From contig NZ_FQZY01000016.1 in the NCBI RefSeq assembly GCF_900142165.1, positions 1 to 64,000 on the forward strand: a stretch of DNA of 64,000 nucleotides, given 5' to 3'. Source of the stretch: Hespellia stercorisuis DSM 15480. GTDB lineage: Bacteria > Bacillota > Clostridia > Lachnospirales > Lachnospiraceae. Made by a program: the position numbers and the translations under genes. Shown here piece after piece: positions 18,563 to 28,515 of the stretch (its first letter is position 1; each line of letters opens with the position of its first letter). The notes beneath the pieces were generated by a model. The model saw nothing but the letters and a program-made list of their open reading frames with translations, ran no database searches and was not told where the DNA came from.

Positions 18563-19668
18563 GATGTTTCCTCCGAATAGAATTGTTTGATTTTATCGAA
18601 CCGGCTGCTCATGTTCTCGAAGAGCAGGTCAATCAGGGTGAGCGCCACCATAGATTCTACCACTACAACAGCGCGAGGGACGATGACCGGATCGTGTCTT
18701 CCGTGGATGGAAAGCTCAGCAGGCATCCCGTCCTTCGTGACGGTCTGCTGAACCTGGGAGATTGAGGGGGTAGGCTTAACTGCAACCTTCAGCAGAAGAT
18801 CTGATCCGTCACTCATTCCACCGAGAATCCCGCCGGAGTGGTTGGTGTTCTTGACGATTTTCCCGTCCGCAGTGGTAAATGCATCGTTATTTTCAATCCC
18901 GGTTGTCGTGGAAACGGCAGCACCGTCCCCGACTTCTACCGCCTTAACGGCACCGATGGACATCAGTGCTTTTGCGAGGCAGGCGTCCAGCTTATCAAAA
19001 ACAGGTTCCCCGATTCCGATGGGCATGTTCCGGACAATACACTCGATGCTTCCGCCTGACGAATTTTGCTGCATGCGGAGTTCATCCAGATAGGCCTCCG
19101 CCTTCCGGGCATACTCGGCACTTGGCATGTAAAGCGGATTGCCTGTAATCTCATCAAAACAGTAAGCAGATGCAGGAACCTCCACCGGACCGATGGATTT
19201 TGTGAAAGTCAGGATGTCGATTCCGAGCTCCGCAAGGAGTTTGGAGGCAATGGCGCCTGCCGCCACCCGTCCGATGGTCTCGCGGCCGGAGGAACGTCCG
19301 CCGCCGCGGTAATCGCGATGAAGGAACTTCCGGTCAAAAGTAAAATCCGCATGTCCCGGGCGGTAAAGTGAAGCCAGATCGTCGTAATGCTTTGAAATCT
19401 GGTTTTCATTTCTGACCATCAATGCAATTGGTGTTCCAGTGGTGATTCCCTCAAAAACACCGGATAGAATCTCCACGCAGTCGGATTCCTTTCTCGGAGT
19501 GGCAAACCGGCTCTGTCCGGGCTTCCTCCTGTTTAAAAATTGTTGTATATCAGCTTCGCTTAAGGCAAGACCTGCCGGACAGCCGTCGATGACGACACCG
19601 ACACCGGCTCCGTGGGATTCACCCCAGGTCATGATGCGAAATGAATTTCCAAGTGTTGATCCACTCAT
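18559..19668 (-). CDS. aroC: Chorismate synthase AroC
   Basis: Converts 5-enolpyruvylshikimate-3-phosphate to chorismate, the last shared step of aromatic amino-acid synthesis, using reduced FMN. The 369-aa chain has the family motifs [54 protein letters not shown] and [15 protein letters not shown]. The ATG at 19668 follows AAAGGAG; longer in-frame reads to 19785 lie in the leader. It is the first gene of a minus-strand operon that continues into potA-potB-potCD; no other shikimate gene is adjacent. Confidence 0.94.
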   Translation of the reverse strand: MSGSTLGNSFRIMTWGESHGAGVGVVIDGCPAGLALSEADIQQFLNRRKPGQSRFATPRKESDCVEILSGVFEGITTGTPIALMVRNENQISKHYDDLASLYRPGHADFTFDRKFLHRDYRGGGRSSGRETIGRVAAGAIASKLLAELGIDILTFTKSIGPVEVPASAYCFDEITGNPLYMPSAEYARKAEAYLDELRMQQNSSGGSIECIVRNMPIGIGEPVFDKLDACLAKALMSIGAVKAVEVGDGAAVSTTTGIENNDAFTTADGKIVKNTNHSGGILGGMSDGSDLLLKVAVKPTPSISQVQQTVTKDGMPAELSIHGRHDPVIVPRAVVVVESMVALTLIDLLFENMSSRFDKIKQFYSEETS

Positions 19669-19770
19669 GATGTTGTTACTCCTTTCATATTGTAATGTGG
19701 GGGCAAAATGTATCCTGTGCCCTTGATATCGGGGGAAAACGGTGTATGATATCCTTTTAACCCCTACATC

Positions 19771-19799
19771 ATTATATAAGAACATAAATCAAGTATCAA
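19771..19799 (-). promoter_or_regulatory. aroC-potABCD promoter
   Basis: On the minus strand, TTGATA (19799-19794), a 17-bp spacer and perfect TATAAT (19776-19771). This leaves a leader of about 95 nt before aroC. Confidence 0.8.
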
Positions 19800-19899
19800 T
19801 CTTTATTTTGCGGCGTTTCACTGTTTTTTCACTGTACTTTTATAATGTTTCGTATTATAATGAAAATCGTATATGGATAAATAAAAGGGAGTTTACTAA

Positions 19900-21861
19900 A
19901 TGAGTGAATTTAATAAGGAAGAAAATAGAACAAGTCAAGAAGGAATGGAGAGCGGATCACATGGAGGATCTAAGCCGAAAAGCCAGCCAGCGGATGGAGA
20001 ATCCGGGCAGGAAAAACAGTCAGCAGAAGGAAAACCAAGGAAAAAAAATCGGTCTGCAGCTGGGCAGGATCAGCCGAAAAACCGTTCCAATGATGGAAGA
20101 CCAAGAAAAAAGAGACGTCCTGCAGATGAACAGTCCAAGCCAAAAGCTCAGTCGGCAGACGAACAGCCAAAGGCTGGAAAACAACAGGTCAGAGAGCAGT
20201 CCGCGGCAGAAAATAAGCTTGTCGGAGAATCGTCCGGCGCAGAAAACCGGTCTGACAAAGAACAATCCAAGCCGGAAAAACAGTCGGCAGAAGGTCAGTA
20301 TGAAACAGAAGACCAGCAGGAGGATAACGCAATTCAGAAAAAACGCAGAAAAAAGAAAAAAAATATTGAGGACCAGCATATTCAGGCTGCTGAAGCAGTT
20401 TCGGATCCTGAGTCTTATGATGACGCTGATGACCTATTTGGTGCTGACGACCCTGAACCAGATAGAAAGGGATTCAAGATAGCAATGATTACGCTGGCCA
20501 GCATCGTGGGGATATTGGCAGTGGCTTACATCGGAATCTCGGTATTTTTTATGAGTCACTTCTATTTTAATACAAAAATCAACGGAATTGATTTTTCGAC
20601 AAAAACAGTGGCGGACGTCGAGAAATATGTAAAAGAGCAGGTGAAAGACTATCAGCTGGTCATCGATGAAAAAAACAACGTAAAAGAGACCATCAGCGGG
20701 GAGGACATCGGCCTTTCTTATGTGGAAAACAACGATATCAAGAAAGCACTGGATGCGCAGGTTTCATTCCTGTGGCCAAAAGCATTTTTTTCAAAGAACA
20801 GTGCAAAGGTTACAATCGATGTGTCTTACGATAAAGAAAAGCTTTCGGCCGCACTGCAGCAGCTCAAATGTATCAGTGAGGTGGAGCAGGTTGATCCGGT
20901 CAGTGCGTATCCCAAGTTTGCGAACGGAGCATTTGCTGTTGAGCCGGAAGTGCCTGGTACGAAGGTAGATATGGATCGCTTTACAGAAGAAGCAAACAAG
21001 TATGTGTCCAGCTTCAAGACAGAACTGAACATGGAGGAAGACGGATGCTATGTGATGCCGAAATATACATCGGAGTCTCCGGAGGTACAGGCAGCCTGTG
21101 ATAAGATGAACAGTTACTGCAAGGCAAGCATTACATATAATATGTCACCAAATACAGAAGTGGTGGACGCCACATTGATATCAGCATGGGTAACCTGTGA
21201 TGAGAACATGAATGTTACCTTCAACCATGATGCTGTGGCAGGCTATATGGCAGAGCTGGGACAGAAATATGATACAGTAAAGACAACACGTAATTTCACA
21301 TCGATTAGCGGTGCGGCAGCCAGCGTATCCGGAGGAACCTATGGATGGTCCATCGATGAAGCGACGGAAACACAGAATCTGATCGCGAGCATCGAGGCCG
21401 GTGAAGTCGCTACGAGAGAGCCGGCGTACGAGCAGACAGCGGCATCCCACGATGCGGTCGATTGGGGAAACACTTATATAGAAGTGAATCTGAGCTCTCA
21501 GCATATGTGGTATGTTGTGGATGGTGTGGTGAATTTTGAGGCGGATATCGTTTCAGGCCTTCCAACTCCGGAAAAAGCGACACCTACAGGAGTATATCAG
21601 ATTCTGGAAAAGGAATCACCGTCTATTCTTAAGGGTGAGATACAGCAGAACGGTGAGCGCGAATACGAGACAGAGGTGACGTTCTGGATGAGAATCACCT
21701 GGTCAGGAATCGGATTCCATGATGCGACATGGCAGTCATGGTTTGGCGGAGATAATTTCACGGTGAACGGATCTCACGGATGTCTCAATATGTCTTACAA
21801 CGATGCACAGACATTATACAGCATGATCAATATTGGACTTCCTGTTATTGTTTATAATTAA
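19900..21861 (+). CDS. Membrane-anchored L,D-transpeptidase (YkuD family)
   Basis: The 653-aa protein starts with a highly charged, low-complexity cytoplasmic tail of about 185 residues rich in Lys, Gln, Ser and Glu. A single membrane segment follows (about 190-212), then two peptidoglycan-binding-like domains, and a C-terminal YkuD catalytic domain (about 490-653) with NGSHGCLNM, catalytic Cys about 628. Family members make 3-3 crosslinks in peptidoglycan or attach proteins to it outside the membrane. ATG 19900 is preceded by AAAAGGGAG. The tail contains repeated QSAxEx/PRKKxR units. A TATAAT at 19841-19846 may belong to its promoter but has no convincing -35. Confidence 0.88.
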   Translation: MSEFNKEENRTSQEGMESGSHGGSKPKSQPADGESGQEKQSAEGKPRKKNRSAAGQDQPKNRSNDGRPRKKRRPADEQSKPKAQSADEQPKAGKQQVREQSAAENKLVGESSGAENRSDKEQSKPEKQSAEGQYETEDQQEDNAIQKKRRKKKKNIEDQHIQAAEAVSDPESYDDADDLFGADDPEPDRKGFKIAMITLASIVGILAVAYIGISVFFMSHFYFNTKINGIDFSTKTVADVEKYVKEQVKDYQLVIDEKNNVKETISGEDIGLSYVENNDIKKALDAQVSFLWPKAFFSKNSAKVTIDVSYDKEKLSAALQQLKCISEVEQVDPVSAYPKFANGAFAVEPEVPGTKVDMDRFTEEANKYVSSFKTELNMEEDGCYVMPKYTSESPEVQAACDKMNSYCKASITYNMSPNTEVVDATLISAWVTCDENMNVTFNHDAVAGYMAELGQKYDTVKTTRNFTSISGAAASVSGGTYGWSIDEATETQNLIASIEAGEVATREPAYEQTAASHDAVDWGNTYIEVNLSSQHMWYVVDGVVNFEADIVSGLPTPEKATPTGVYQILEKESPSILKGEIQQNGEREYETEVTFWMRITWSGIGFHDATWQSWFGGDNFTVNGSHGCLNMSYNDAQTLYSMINIGLPVIVYN

Positions 21862-21940
21862 GGACGTTTAAACCTGGTGTGCCAACAGAAAGTGATACGC
21901 CACTACAGGAAAACGTCAAATCGGATTTCGAATGTTTTTA

Positions 21941-21972
21941 GGATTATGGAAGCACGAAGTGCGGAATAATCC
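21941..21972. other. Two-part stem-loop upstream of tgt
   Basis: GGATTAT (21941-21947) pairs with ATAATCC (21966-21972), with an inner GCAC/GTGC helix separated by a small internal loop. There is no T run, so it is probably an RNA or operator structure and not a terminator. Confidence 0.35.
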
Positions 21973-21981
21973 GTAGGTATC

Positions 21982-22007
21982 AAGGGTCAAAATACCTTTT
22001 GACCCTT
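21982..22007. promoter_or_regulatory. Perfect 11-bp hairpin just before tgt
   Basis: AAGGGTCAAAA (21982-21992) and TTTTGACCCTT (21997-22007) flank a 4-nt loop, 25 bp before the tgt start. A TATAAT follows at 22012-22017. It may be a terminator for the transpeptidase gene or a regulatory element for tgt. Confidence 0.55.
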
Positions 22008-22032
22008 ATCATATAATGAAAATGAGGGAAAT

Positions 22033-23163
22033 ATGTATCAGTTAATTGCAAAGGACGGAGCTGCCAAAAGAGGCAGGCTCCATACAGTACATGGGGTCAT
22101 TGAGACCCCTGTATTTATGAATGTGGGTACAGCGGCTGCGATAAAGGGAGCGGTGTCCACAGAAGATTTACAGCAGATCAAGACGCAGGTGGAGTTGTCG
22201 AATACCTACCATCTGCATGTGCGGCCAGGCGATAAAGTAATCAAAAAGCTGGGCGGACTTCATAAGTTCATGGTGTGGGACAAACCGATTCTGACGGATT
22301 CTGGCGGATTTCAGGTTTTTTCACTCGCTGAGCTTCGCAGGATCAAGGAGGAAGGGGTATATTTCCATTCTCACATTGATGGACGCAAGATTTTTATGGG
22401 ACCGGAGGAGAGCATGCAGATCCAGTCGAATCTGGCATCGACCATCGCAATGGCTTTCGACGAATGTCCGTCCAGTGTGGCGGATGAGACCTACATGAGA
22501 AATTCTGTTGCCAGAACAACCAGATGGCTGGAACGCTGTAAAAAAGAGATGGCCAGATTAAACGATCAGGAGGATACGATCAACAGGCAGCAAATGCTGT
22601 TTGGAATCAATCAGGGCGGCGTCTACGCGGACATCCGTGTAGAGCATGCAAAACAGATTCGGGAACTGGATCTGGATGGCTATGCGGTCGGCGGTCTTGC
22701 AGTGGGAGAAACTCATGCGGAGATGTACCGGATTCTTGATGCGGTGGTGCCGTATCTGCCGGTTGAGAAGCCCACGTATCTCATGGGAGTCGGGACACCT
22801 GCGAACATTCTGGAAGGAGTGGAGCGGGGCGTGGATTTTTTTGATTGTGTGTATCCGAGCAGGAATGGCCGTCACGGTCATGTCTACACAAATCATGGCA
22901 AAATGAATCTCTTTAATGCAAAATTTGAGCTGGATGACAACCCCATCGAGGAAGGATGCCAGTGTCCAGCCTGCCAGAAATACAGCAGGGCATATATCCG
23001 TCATCTGCTGAAAGCAAAAGAGATGCTGGGGATGAGACTGTGTGTGCTGCATAATCTTTATTTCTATAACAATATGATGGAAGAAATCCGGGCAGCAATA
23101 GAGACCGGGACATTCCAAAAGTATAAAGCGAACAAGCTGGAAGGTATGGAGCAGGGCGAATAA
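22033..23163 (+). CDS. tgt: tRNA-guanine transglycosylase Tgt
   Basis: Exchanges guanine-34 of GUN-anticodon tRNAs for a queuine precursor (preQ1) in queuosine synthesis. The 376-aa chain has the active-site region ILTDSGGFQVFSLAELRRI, the second catalytic Asp region FFDCVYPSRNGRHG, and a zinc site in CQCPACQKYSRAYIRHLL...RLCVLHNL. Length is normal. It precedes yajC, as in many bacteria, but without queA in between; no other queuosine gene is in the window. Confidence 0.95.
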   Translation: MYQLIAKDGAAKRGRLHTVHGVIETPVFMNVGTAAAIKGAVSTEDLQQIKTQVELSNTYHLHVRPGDKVIKKLGGLHKFMVWDKPILTDSGGFQVFSLAELRRIKEEGVYFHSHIDGRKIFMGPEESMQIQSNLASTIAMAFDECPSSVADETYMRNSVARTTRWLERCKKEMARLNDQEDTINRQQMLFGINQGGVYADIRVEHAKQIRELDLDGYAVGGLAVGETHAEMYRILDAVVPYLPVEKPTYLMGVGTPANILEGVERGVDFFDCVYPSRNGRHGHVYTNHGKMNLFNAKFELDDNPIEEGCQCPACQKYSRAYIRHLLKAKEMLGMRLCVLHNLYFYNNMMEEIRAAIETGTFQKYKANKLEGMEQGE

Positions 23164-23230
23164 TCACGTTACTGTGCATGATGCAAATAGCAATATATTT
23201 ATTAAAGTTGTATGAAAAAGTAAAAAGAAC

Positions 23231-23259
23231 TTGAAGTATTGTGTTATTTTGTGTATGAT
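23231..23259 (+). promoter_or_regulatory. yajC promoter
   Basis: TTGAAG (23231-23236), a 17-bp spacer and TATGAT (23254-23259) suggest yajC has its own start in addition to any read-through from tgt. Confidence 0.65.
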
Positions 23260-23295
23260 ATGCCTAGTGCAATGTAAAATAGGAGGAATTTTAGA

Positions 23296-23601
23296 ATGAA
23301 TGGTTTATTAGCAACGAGCAATCTTTTGAGCGGTGGCGGAATTATTGTGATTTATGCAGTGCTTATCGGAGCAATGTGGTTTTTCCTGATGCGTCCACAG
23401 AAAAAAGAACAGAAGAGAGTTCAGGCAATGATCGCTACAATGGAAGTTGGAGATACCGTGCTGACATCTTGTGGTTTTTATGGTGTGGTCATTGACATTA
23501 CGGACGAAGATGTTATTGTGGAATTTGGCAGCAACAAGAACTGTCGTATCCCAATGCAGAAAGCGGCAATTGCGCAGGTAGAGAAGCCATCTGCAGAGTA
23601 G
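23296..23601 (+). CDS. yajC: Preprotein translocase subunit YajC
   Basis: The 101-aa single-pass membrane protein has an N-terminal membrane segment (GIIVIYAVLIGAMWFFLMRP) followed by the family's KKEQKRVQAMIATMEVGDTV stretch and a small soluble domain. It is an accessory part of the SecDF-YajC complex. AGGAGGA precedes the ATG. A terminator follows. Confidence 0.92.
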   Translation: MNGLLATSNLLSGGGIIVIYAVLIGAMWFFLMRPQKKEQKRVQAMIATMEVGDTVLTSCGFYGVVIDITDEDVIVEFGSNKNCRIPMQKAAIAQVEKPSAE

Positions 23602-23637
23602 GATATGCCGGCTAGCCTGAATGATAAGAGAATATGT

Positions 23638-23672
23638 AAAAGAGAGACGGAGTTTCATCTGTCTCTCTTTTT
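23638..23672 (+). terminator. yajC terminator
   Basis: AAAAGAGAGAC (23638-23648) pairs with GTCTCTCTTTT (23661-23671), followed by T. Confidence 0.8.
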
Positions 23673-23797
23673 GCTTTCGGGGCGGAGTACTGCTCTTTTG
23701 AGGCAGATACATTTTTGGAGGTGTGCAGAGGAGGGCATGGAAAAACGTACACTTCTCAGCTGCCGGAGACTTGGGGGCAATTTAGCGAAGTAAAGGG

Positions 23798-23826
23798 TTG
23801 AAATGTGTAGAAAAATGCGGTATTAT
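23798..23826 (+). promoter_or_regulatory. leuB promoter
   Basis: TTGAAA (23798-23803), a 17-bp spacer and TATTAT (23821-23826). No T-box or leader peptide is recognisable between it and leuB. Confidence 0.7.
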
Positions 23827-23871
23827 ATTAAACAGTATTCATAAGTATAATTTATGGAAGGAAGAAGAGAA

Positions 23872-24957
23872 ATGCAGTTGAAAATTGGAGTTATCAAGGG
23901 TGATGGAATCGGTCCGGAGATCGTGACCGAGGCAATGAAAGTATTGGATAGGGTTGGGGAGGTCTATGGCCATACCTGTGAGTATACCCAGCTTCTGATG
24001 GGCGGAGCATCGATTGATGTGAATGGAGTTCCGCTGACAGATGAGACCATTGCGAAGGCAAAGGAATGTGACGCAGTGCTGATGGGATCTATAGGTGGAG
24101 ATGCAAAGGTTTCTCCGTGGTATAAGCTGGAACCGTCGAAGAGACCGGAGGCGGGACTTTTGAGAATCCGAAAGGAACTGAATCTTTTTGCCAATCTCAG
24201 ACCGGCGGTGCTCTATGACGAGTTAAAGGGAGCCTGCCCACTGAAAGAAGAGATTACAGAAGGTGGTTTCGATATGATGATCATGCGTGAACTCACAGGA
24301 GGTCTTTACTTTGGAGAGCGCAGGACAGTTGAGGAGAATGGAGTGATGACGGCCCATGATTCTCTGACATACAATGAGAACGAAATTCGCCGCATCGCAA
24401 AGCGCGGTTTCGATATCGCGATGAAGCGTCGCAAAAAAGTGACCAGTGTGGACAAGGCAAACGTATTGGATTCTTCAAGATTGTGGAGAAAGGTCGTGGA
24501 GGAAGTTGCGGCGGATTATCCGGAGGTTACACTGGAAAATATGCTGGTTGACAACTGTGCGATGCAGCTGGTGCGTGATCCGAAACAATTTGATGTGATT
24601 TTGACAGAAAATATGTTTGGAGATATTCTCTCGGATGAAGCAAGTATGGTTACCGGATCCATCGGCATGCTGGCATCTGCAAGCCTGAATGAGACAAAAT
24701 TTGGTCTCTATGAGCCGAGCGGCGGTTCTGCACCGGATATCGCGGGACAGGGCATTGCCAATCCGATCGCAACCATTTTATCCGCATCTATGATGCTGCG
24801 TTTCAGCTTCGACCTCGACAAAGAGGCGGATGCAATCGAGGCAGCGGTGGATCAGGTTCTGAAAGAAGGCTACAGAACCGGCGATATCATGTCCGATGGA
24901 AAAACAAAAGTAGGTACGACGCAGATCGGTGATTTGATTTGTGTGAATATTGCATAG
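23872..24957 (+). CDS. leuB: 3-isopropylmalate dehydrogenase LeuB
   Basis: Oxidatively decarboxylates 3-isopropylmalate in leucine synthesis using NAD. The 361-aa sequence shows [10 protein letters not shown] near the start, the substrate-binding Arg region ([16 protein letters not shown]), [33 protein letters not shown] and [21 protein letters not shown] 23872 is favoured by GGAAGAAG just before it; the in-frame ATG at 23854 is possible. leuA and leuCD are not in the window. It is followed by ilvD behind a candidate promoter. Confidence 0.94.
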   Translation: MQLKIGVIKGDGIGPEIVTEAMKVLDRVGEVYGHTCEYTQLLMGGASIDVNGVPLTDETIAKAKECDAVLMGSIGGDAKVSPWYKLEPSKRPEAGLLRIRKELNLFANLRPAVLYDELKGACPLKEEITEGGFDMMIMRELTGGLYFGERRTVEENGVMTAHDSLTYNENEIRRIAKRGFDIAMKRRKKVTSVDKANVLDSSRLWRKVVEEVAADYPEVTLENMLVDNCAMQLVRDPKQFDVILTENMFGDILSDEASMVTGSIGMLASASLNETKFGLYEPSGGSAPDIAGQGIANPIATILSASMMLRFSFDLDKEADAIEAAVDQVLKEGYRTGDIMSDGKTKVGTTQIGDLICVNIA

Positions 24958-24984
24958 ATTACATATATCAGAAAGAAAAGGGGG

Positions 24985-25014
24985 TTGCAAAAGGCCACCT
25001 CTTTTTGATACAAT
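24985..25014 (+). promoter_or_regulatory. Candidate ilvD promoter
   Basis: TTGCAA (24985-24990), an 18-bp spacer and TACAAT (25009-25014) lie between leuB and ilvD. Confidence 0.5.
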
Positions 25015-25096
25015 AGTTTATTAAGAACATAGAACAACAAAGAATGGAACAAAACAATAGTTTGTTCAATCATGTCGGGAGAGGACGGAAAAGCAG

Positions 25097-26770
25097 ATGA
25101 GAAGTGATACAGTAACAAAAGGAATGCAGCAGGCACCACACAGGTCTCTGTTCAATGCGCTTGGATATACCAAAGAAGAACTGGAAAGACCACTGGTGGG
25201 TGTTGTGAGTTCCTACAACGAGATCGTTCCGGGACATATGAATCTGGATAAGATTACAGAGGCAGTAAAGATGGGCGTTGCGATGGCGGGCGGAACTCCG
25301 ATTATGGTTCCGGCGATCGCAGTGTGCGACGGAATTGCCATGGGCCATGTGGGAATGAAGTATTCTCTGGTTACGAGAGATCTGATCGCAGATTCGACAG
25401 AAGCGCTGGCAATGGCACATCAGTTTGACGCGCTGGTCATGATTCCAAACTGTGATAAGAATGTTCCGGGATTGCTGATGGCAGCGGCCCGCGTGAATAT
25501 TCCGACGGTGTTCGTCAGCGGAGGACCGATGCTTGCGGGGCATGTGAGAGGACAGAAGAGAAGTCTCTCCAGTATGTTTGAAGCAGTCGGATCCTATGCT
25601 GCGGGAACGATGACGGAAGAGGATGTCTGTGAATTTGAGAACAAGGTCTGCCCAACATGCGGATCCTGTTCGGGAATGTACACAGCGAACAGCATGAACT
25701 GTCTGACTGAGGTACTTGGTATGGGACTTCAGGGGAACGGAACGATTCCGGCTGTATATTCCGAGAGAATCAAGCTTGCGAAGCACGCAGGAATGCAGGT
25801 CATGGAGATGCTGAAAAAGAACATCAGACCACGGGATATCATTACAAAAGAAGCAATTCTGAATGCTCTGACCGTAGATATGGCGCTGGGATGTTCCACC
25901 AACAGCATGCTGCATCTTCCGGCAATCGCACATGAGATCGGCATGGACTTTGAGATTGATTTCGCCAACGGAATCAGTGCAAAAACCCCGAATCTCTGTC
26001 ACCTTGCACCGGCAGGTCCGACGTACATGGAGGATCTGAATGAGGCAGGCGGCGTCTACGCAGTGATGAACGAACTGAATAAAAAGGGACTGCTCCATAC
26101 AGAGTGTATGACCGTGACAGGAAAGACTGTGGGTGAGAATATCAAGGGATGTGTAAACCGCAATCCGGAAGTCATCAGACCGATTGAAAATCCATACAGT
26201 GAAACAGGCGGAATCGCTGTGTTAAAAGGAAATATTGCACCGGACGGGAGTGTAGTTAAACGATCTGCAGTTGTGGAGGAGATGCTGGTACACGAAGGCC
26301 CGGCCAGAGTGTTTGAGTGTGAGGAAGATGCCATCGATGCAATCAAGAGTGGAAAGATCGTGAAGGGCGATGTGGTCGTGATTCGCTATGAAGGACCGAA
26401 GGGCGGCCCGGGTATGAGAGAGATGCTCAATCCCACATCAGCCATCGCGGGAATGGGACTTGGATCCAGTGTCGCGCTGATCACAGACGGACGATTCAGC
26501 GGTGCGAGCAGAGGAGCCTCCATCGGCCACGTCTCTCCAGAAGCAGCTGTGGGTGGACCGATTGCTTTGATCGAAGAAGGCGACATCATCAAGATCAACA
26601 TTCCGGAGTTGTCATTGCAGGTAGATGTATCGGATGAAGAGCTGGCAAAACGAAAAGAAAACTGGCAGCCGAGAGAGCCGCGGGTGACCACGGGATATCT
26701 TGCAAGATATGCGGCTATGGTAACATCTGGAAACAGAGGTGCTGTTCTTGAGGTTCCGAAAGTAAAGTAA
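25097..26770 (+). CDS. ilvD: Dihydroxy-acid dehydratase IlvD
   Basis: Iron-sulfur enzyme that dehydrates 2,3-dihydroxy acids to 2-keto acids in valine, isoleucine and leucine synthesis. The 557-aa chain has the expected [26 protein letters not shown], the cluster-ligand Cys of [18 protein letters not shown], and [15 protein letters not shown] motifs. Length is normal. It lies 16 bp before ilvB, in one operon. Confidence 0.95.
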   Translation: MRSDTVTKGMQQAPHRSLFNALGYTKEELERPLVGVVSSYNEIVPGHMNLDKITEAVKMGVAMAGGTPIMVPAIAVCDGIAMGHVGMKYSLVTRDLIADSTEALAMAHQFDALVMIPNCDKNVPGLLMAAARVNIPTVFVSGGPMLAGHVRGQKRSLSSMFEAVGSYAAGTMTEEDVCEFENKVCPTCGSCSGMYTANSMNCLTEVLGMGLQGNGTIPAVYSERIKLAKHAGMQVMEMLKKNIRPRDIITKEAILNALTVDMALGCSTNSMLHLPAIAHEIGMDFEIDFANGISAKTPNLCHLAPAGPTYMEDLNEAGGVYAVMNELNKKGLLHTECMTVTGKTVGENIKGCVNRNPEVIRPIENPYSETGGIAVLKGNIAPDGSVVKRSAVVEEMLVHEGPARVFECEEDAIDAIKSGKIVKGDVVVIRYEGPKGGPGMREMLNPTSAIAGMGLGSSVALITDGRFSGASRGASIGHVSPEAAVGGPIALIEEGDIIKINIPELSLQVDVSDEELAKRKENWQPREPRVTTGYLARYAAMVTSGNRGAVLEVPKVK

Positions 26771-26786
26771 AAAGGGGATAAACTTT

Positions 26787-28463
26787 ATGCAGTTAACAGG
26801 ATCAGAGATTGTTGTAGAATGTTTAAAAGAACAGGGTGTTGATACCGTTTTCGGTTATCCGGGCGGAGCAATTCTCAATGTTTATGATGCATTATATAAA
26901 CACAGTGATGAAATCACACATATTCTGACATCCCACGAGCAGGGAGCATCGCATGCTGCCGACGGGTATGCCAGAGCAACCGGCAGGGTTGGAGTGTGTC
27001 TGGCGACAAGCGGACCGGGAGCGACCAACCTTGTGACCGGAATCGCGACCGCTTATATGGATTCCATTCCGGTGGTGGCAATTACATGCAACGTAAATCT
27101 CCCGCTGCTGGGAAAAGACAGTTTTCAGGAGGTGGATATCACAGGAATCACACTTCCAATCACCAAACACAATTTTATTGTGAAGGATATTAATTCACTG
27201 GCAGACACGATTCGCCGGGCATTTGAGATTGCCCAGACCGGAAGACCGGGGCCGGTTCTGATTGATATTCCGAAGGACGTGACTGGTGTCATCGCGGAAT
27301 ATGAAAAGAAAGTGATTGAACCGGTAAGACCGGATGAAGTTTCTGTCTCGGATGAAGAAATCAATACCGCAGTGGAGATGATCGAGGCGGCAGAAAAGCC
27401 GTATATTTTTGTGGGCGGAGGAGCAGTGCTTTCTGATGCCAGTGATGAATTATTCGAATTTGTGAAAAGAGTGGATGCGCCGGTCTGCGATACCCTGATG
27501 GGAAAAGGCGCATTTCCGGGAACAGACGAATTGTATACAGGCATGCTTGGGATGCACGGAACCAAAACATCAAATTTCGGGGTCAGTGAGTGCGACCTTC
27601 TGATTGTTGTAGGTGCGAGGTTTAGCGATCGCGTGACCGGCAACGCGAAGAAGTTTGCCAATCACGCAAAAATCCTCCAGTTTGACGTAGATCCGGCGGA
27701 GATGGATAAGAATATTGTGATCACTGCGGGCGTCACAGGAGATATCAAAACAGTCCTGAAGAAGGTGAATGAAAAGCTGTCGCAGCAATCGCACAAACCG
27801 TGGGTGAAACAGATTGAAGAATACAAAGCAAAATATCCACTGTCCTATCATCCGGATGTATTGTCCGGTCCGTTTGTTGTGGAAGAAATTTACAGACAGA
27901 CAAAGGGAGATGCCATCATTACAACAGAGGTAGGGCAGCATCAGATGTGGGCAGCTCAGTTTTATAAATACAGCAGACCCAGAACATTCCTGACTTCGGG
28001 GGGCCTCGGAACTATGGGGTATGGCCTTGGCGCGTCCCTGGGAGCCAAGATGGGTGTCCCGGATAAGACGGTAGTCAATATCGCCGGAGATGGATGTTTT
28101 CGCATGAACATGAATGAGATCGCAACAGCGGTGAGACATAATATCCCGATTATTCAGGTAGTGATCAATAATCATGTGCTTGGTATGGTTCGTCAGTGGC
28201 AGACCCTGTTCTACGAAAAGCGATATTCCCAGACCGTGCTCAACGACGCAGTGGATTTTGTGAAGCTTGCGGAAGCGATGGGCGCAACAGGCCTGCGTGC
28301 AAATACACAGCAGGAATTCAGGGTAGCTTTTGAAAAAGCGTTAACACTCGGGAAACCGGTTGTTATAGATTGTCAGATCGACAGTGATGAAAAAGTGTGG
28401 CCGATGGTAGCACCGGGAGCACCGATCAGTGATGCATTTGACGAAGGAGATGTGGCAAGATAG
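26787..28463 (+). CDS. ilvB: Acetolactate synthase, catalytic (large) subunit
   Basis: ThDP-dependent enzyme that condenses pyruvate to acetolactate (or with 2-ketobutyrate) at the head of branched-chain amino-acid synthesis. The 558-aa chain shows the catalytic Glu region (GYPGGAILNVYDAL...TSHEQGASHAADGYAR), the FAD region and the C-terminal ThDP motif GDGCFRMNMNEIATAVRHNIPI. No small regulatory subunit (ilvN, ACT domain) follows; serC does. The regulator may be encoded elsewhere. Confidence 0.94.
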   Translation: MQLTGSEIVVECLKEQGVDTVFGYPGGAILNVYDALYKHSDEITHILTSHEQGASHAADGYARATGRVGVCLATSGPGATNLVTGIATAYMDSIPVVAITCNVNLPLLGKDSFQEVDITGITLPITKHNFIVKDINSLADTIRRAFEIAQTGRPGPVLIDIPKDVTGVIAEYEKKVIEPVRPDEVSVSDEEINTAVEMIEAAEKPYIFVGGGAVLSDASDELFEFVKRVDAPVCDTLMGKGAFPGTDELYTGMLGMHGTKTSNFGVSECDLLIVVGARFSDRVTGNAKKFANHAKILQFDVDPAEMDKNIVITAGVTGDIKTVLKKVNEKLSQQSHKPWVKQIEEYKAKYPLSYHPDVLSGPFVVEEIYRQTKGDAIITTEVGQHQMWAAQFYKYSRPRTFLTSGGLGTMGYGLGASLGAKMGVPDKTVVNIAGDGCFRMNMNEIATAVRHNIPIIQVVINNHVLGMVRQWQTLFYEKRYSQTVLNDAVDFVKLAEAMGATGLRANTQQEFRVAFEKALTLGKPVVIDCQIDSDEKVWPMVAPGAPISDAFDEGDVAR

Positions 28464-28515
28464 CCGCATAAATATGGAAAAGACCCGAAAAGGGCAGATG
28501 AATGGAGGAAGTAAG

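Noticed and set aside
19904-20482. 192-aa second-frame ORF within the L,D-transpeptidase N-terminus
   Set aside because: Arises because the repeated low-complexity tail is open in two frames; no separate ribosome site and Lys/Arg/Ser-rich without a fold.
23605-23793. 62-aa ORF after yajC
   Set aside because: Runs through the yajC terminator and has no ribosome site or recognisable sequence.
23672-23871. Possible T-box or leader-peptide attenuator before leuB
   Set aside because: No T-box GGTGG motif, specifier stem or Leu-rich leader ORF could be found.
25070-26098. 342-aa minus-strand ORF opposite ilvD
   Set aside because: Antisense shadow; rich in Cys, His and Arg, with no domain signal.
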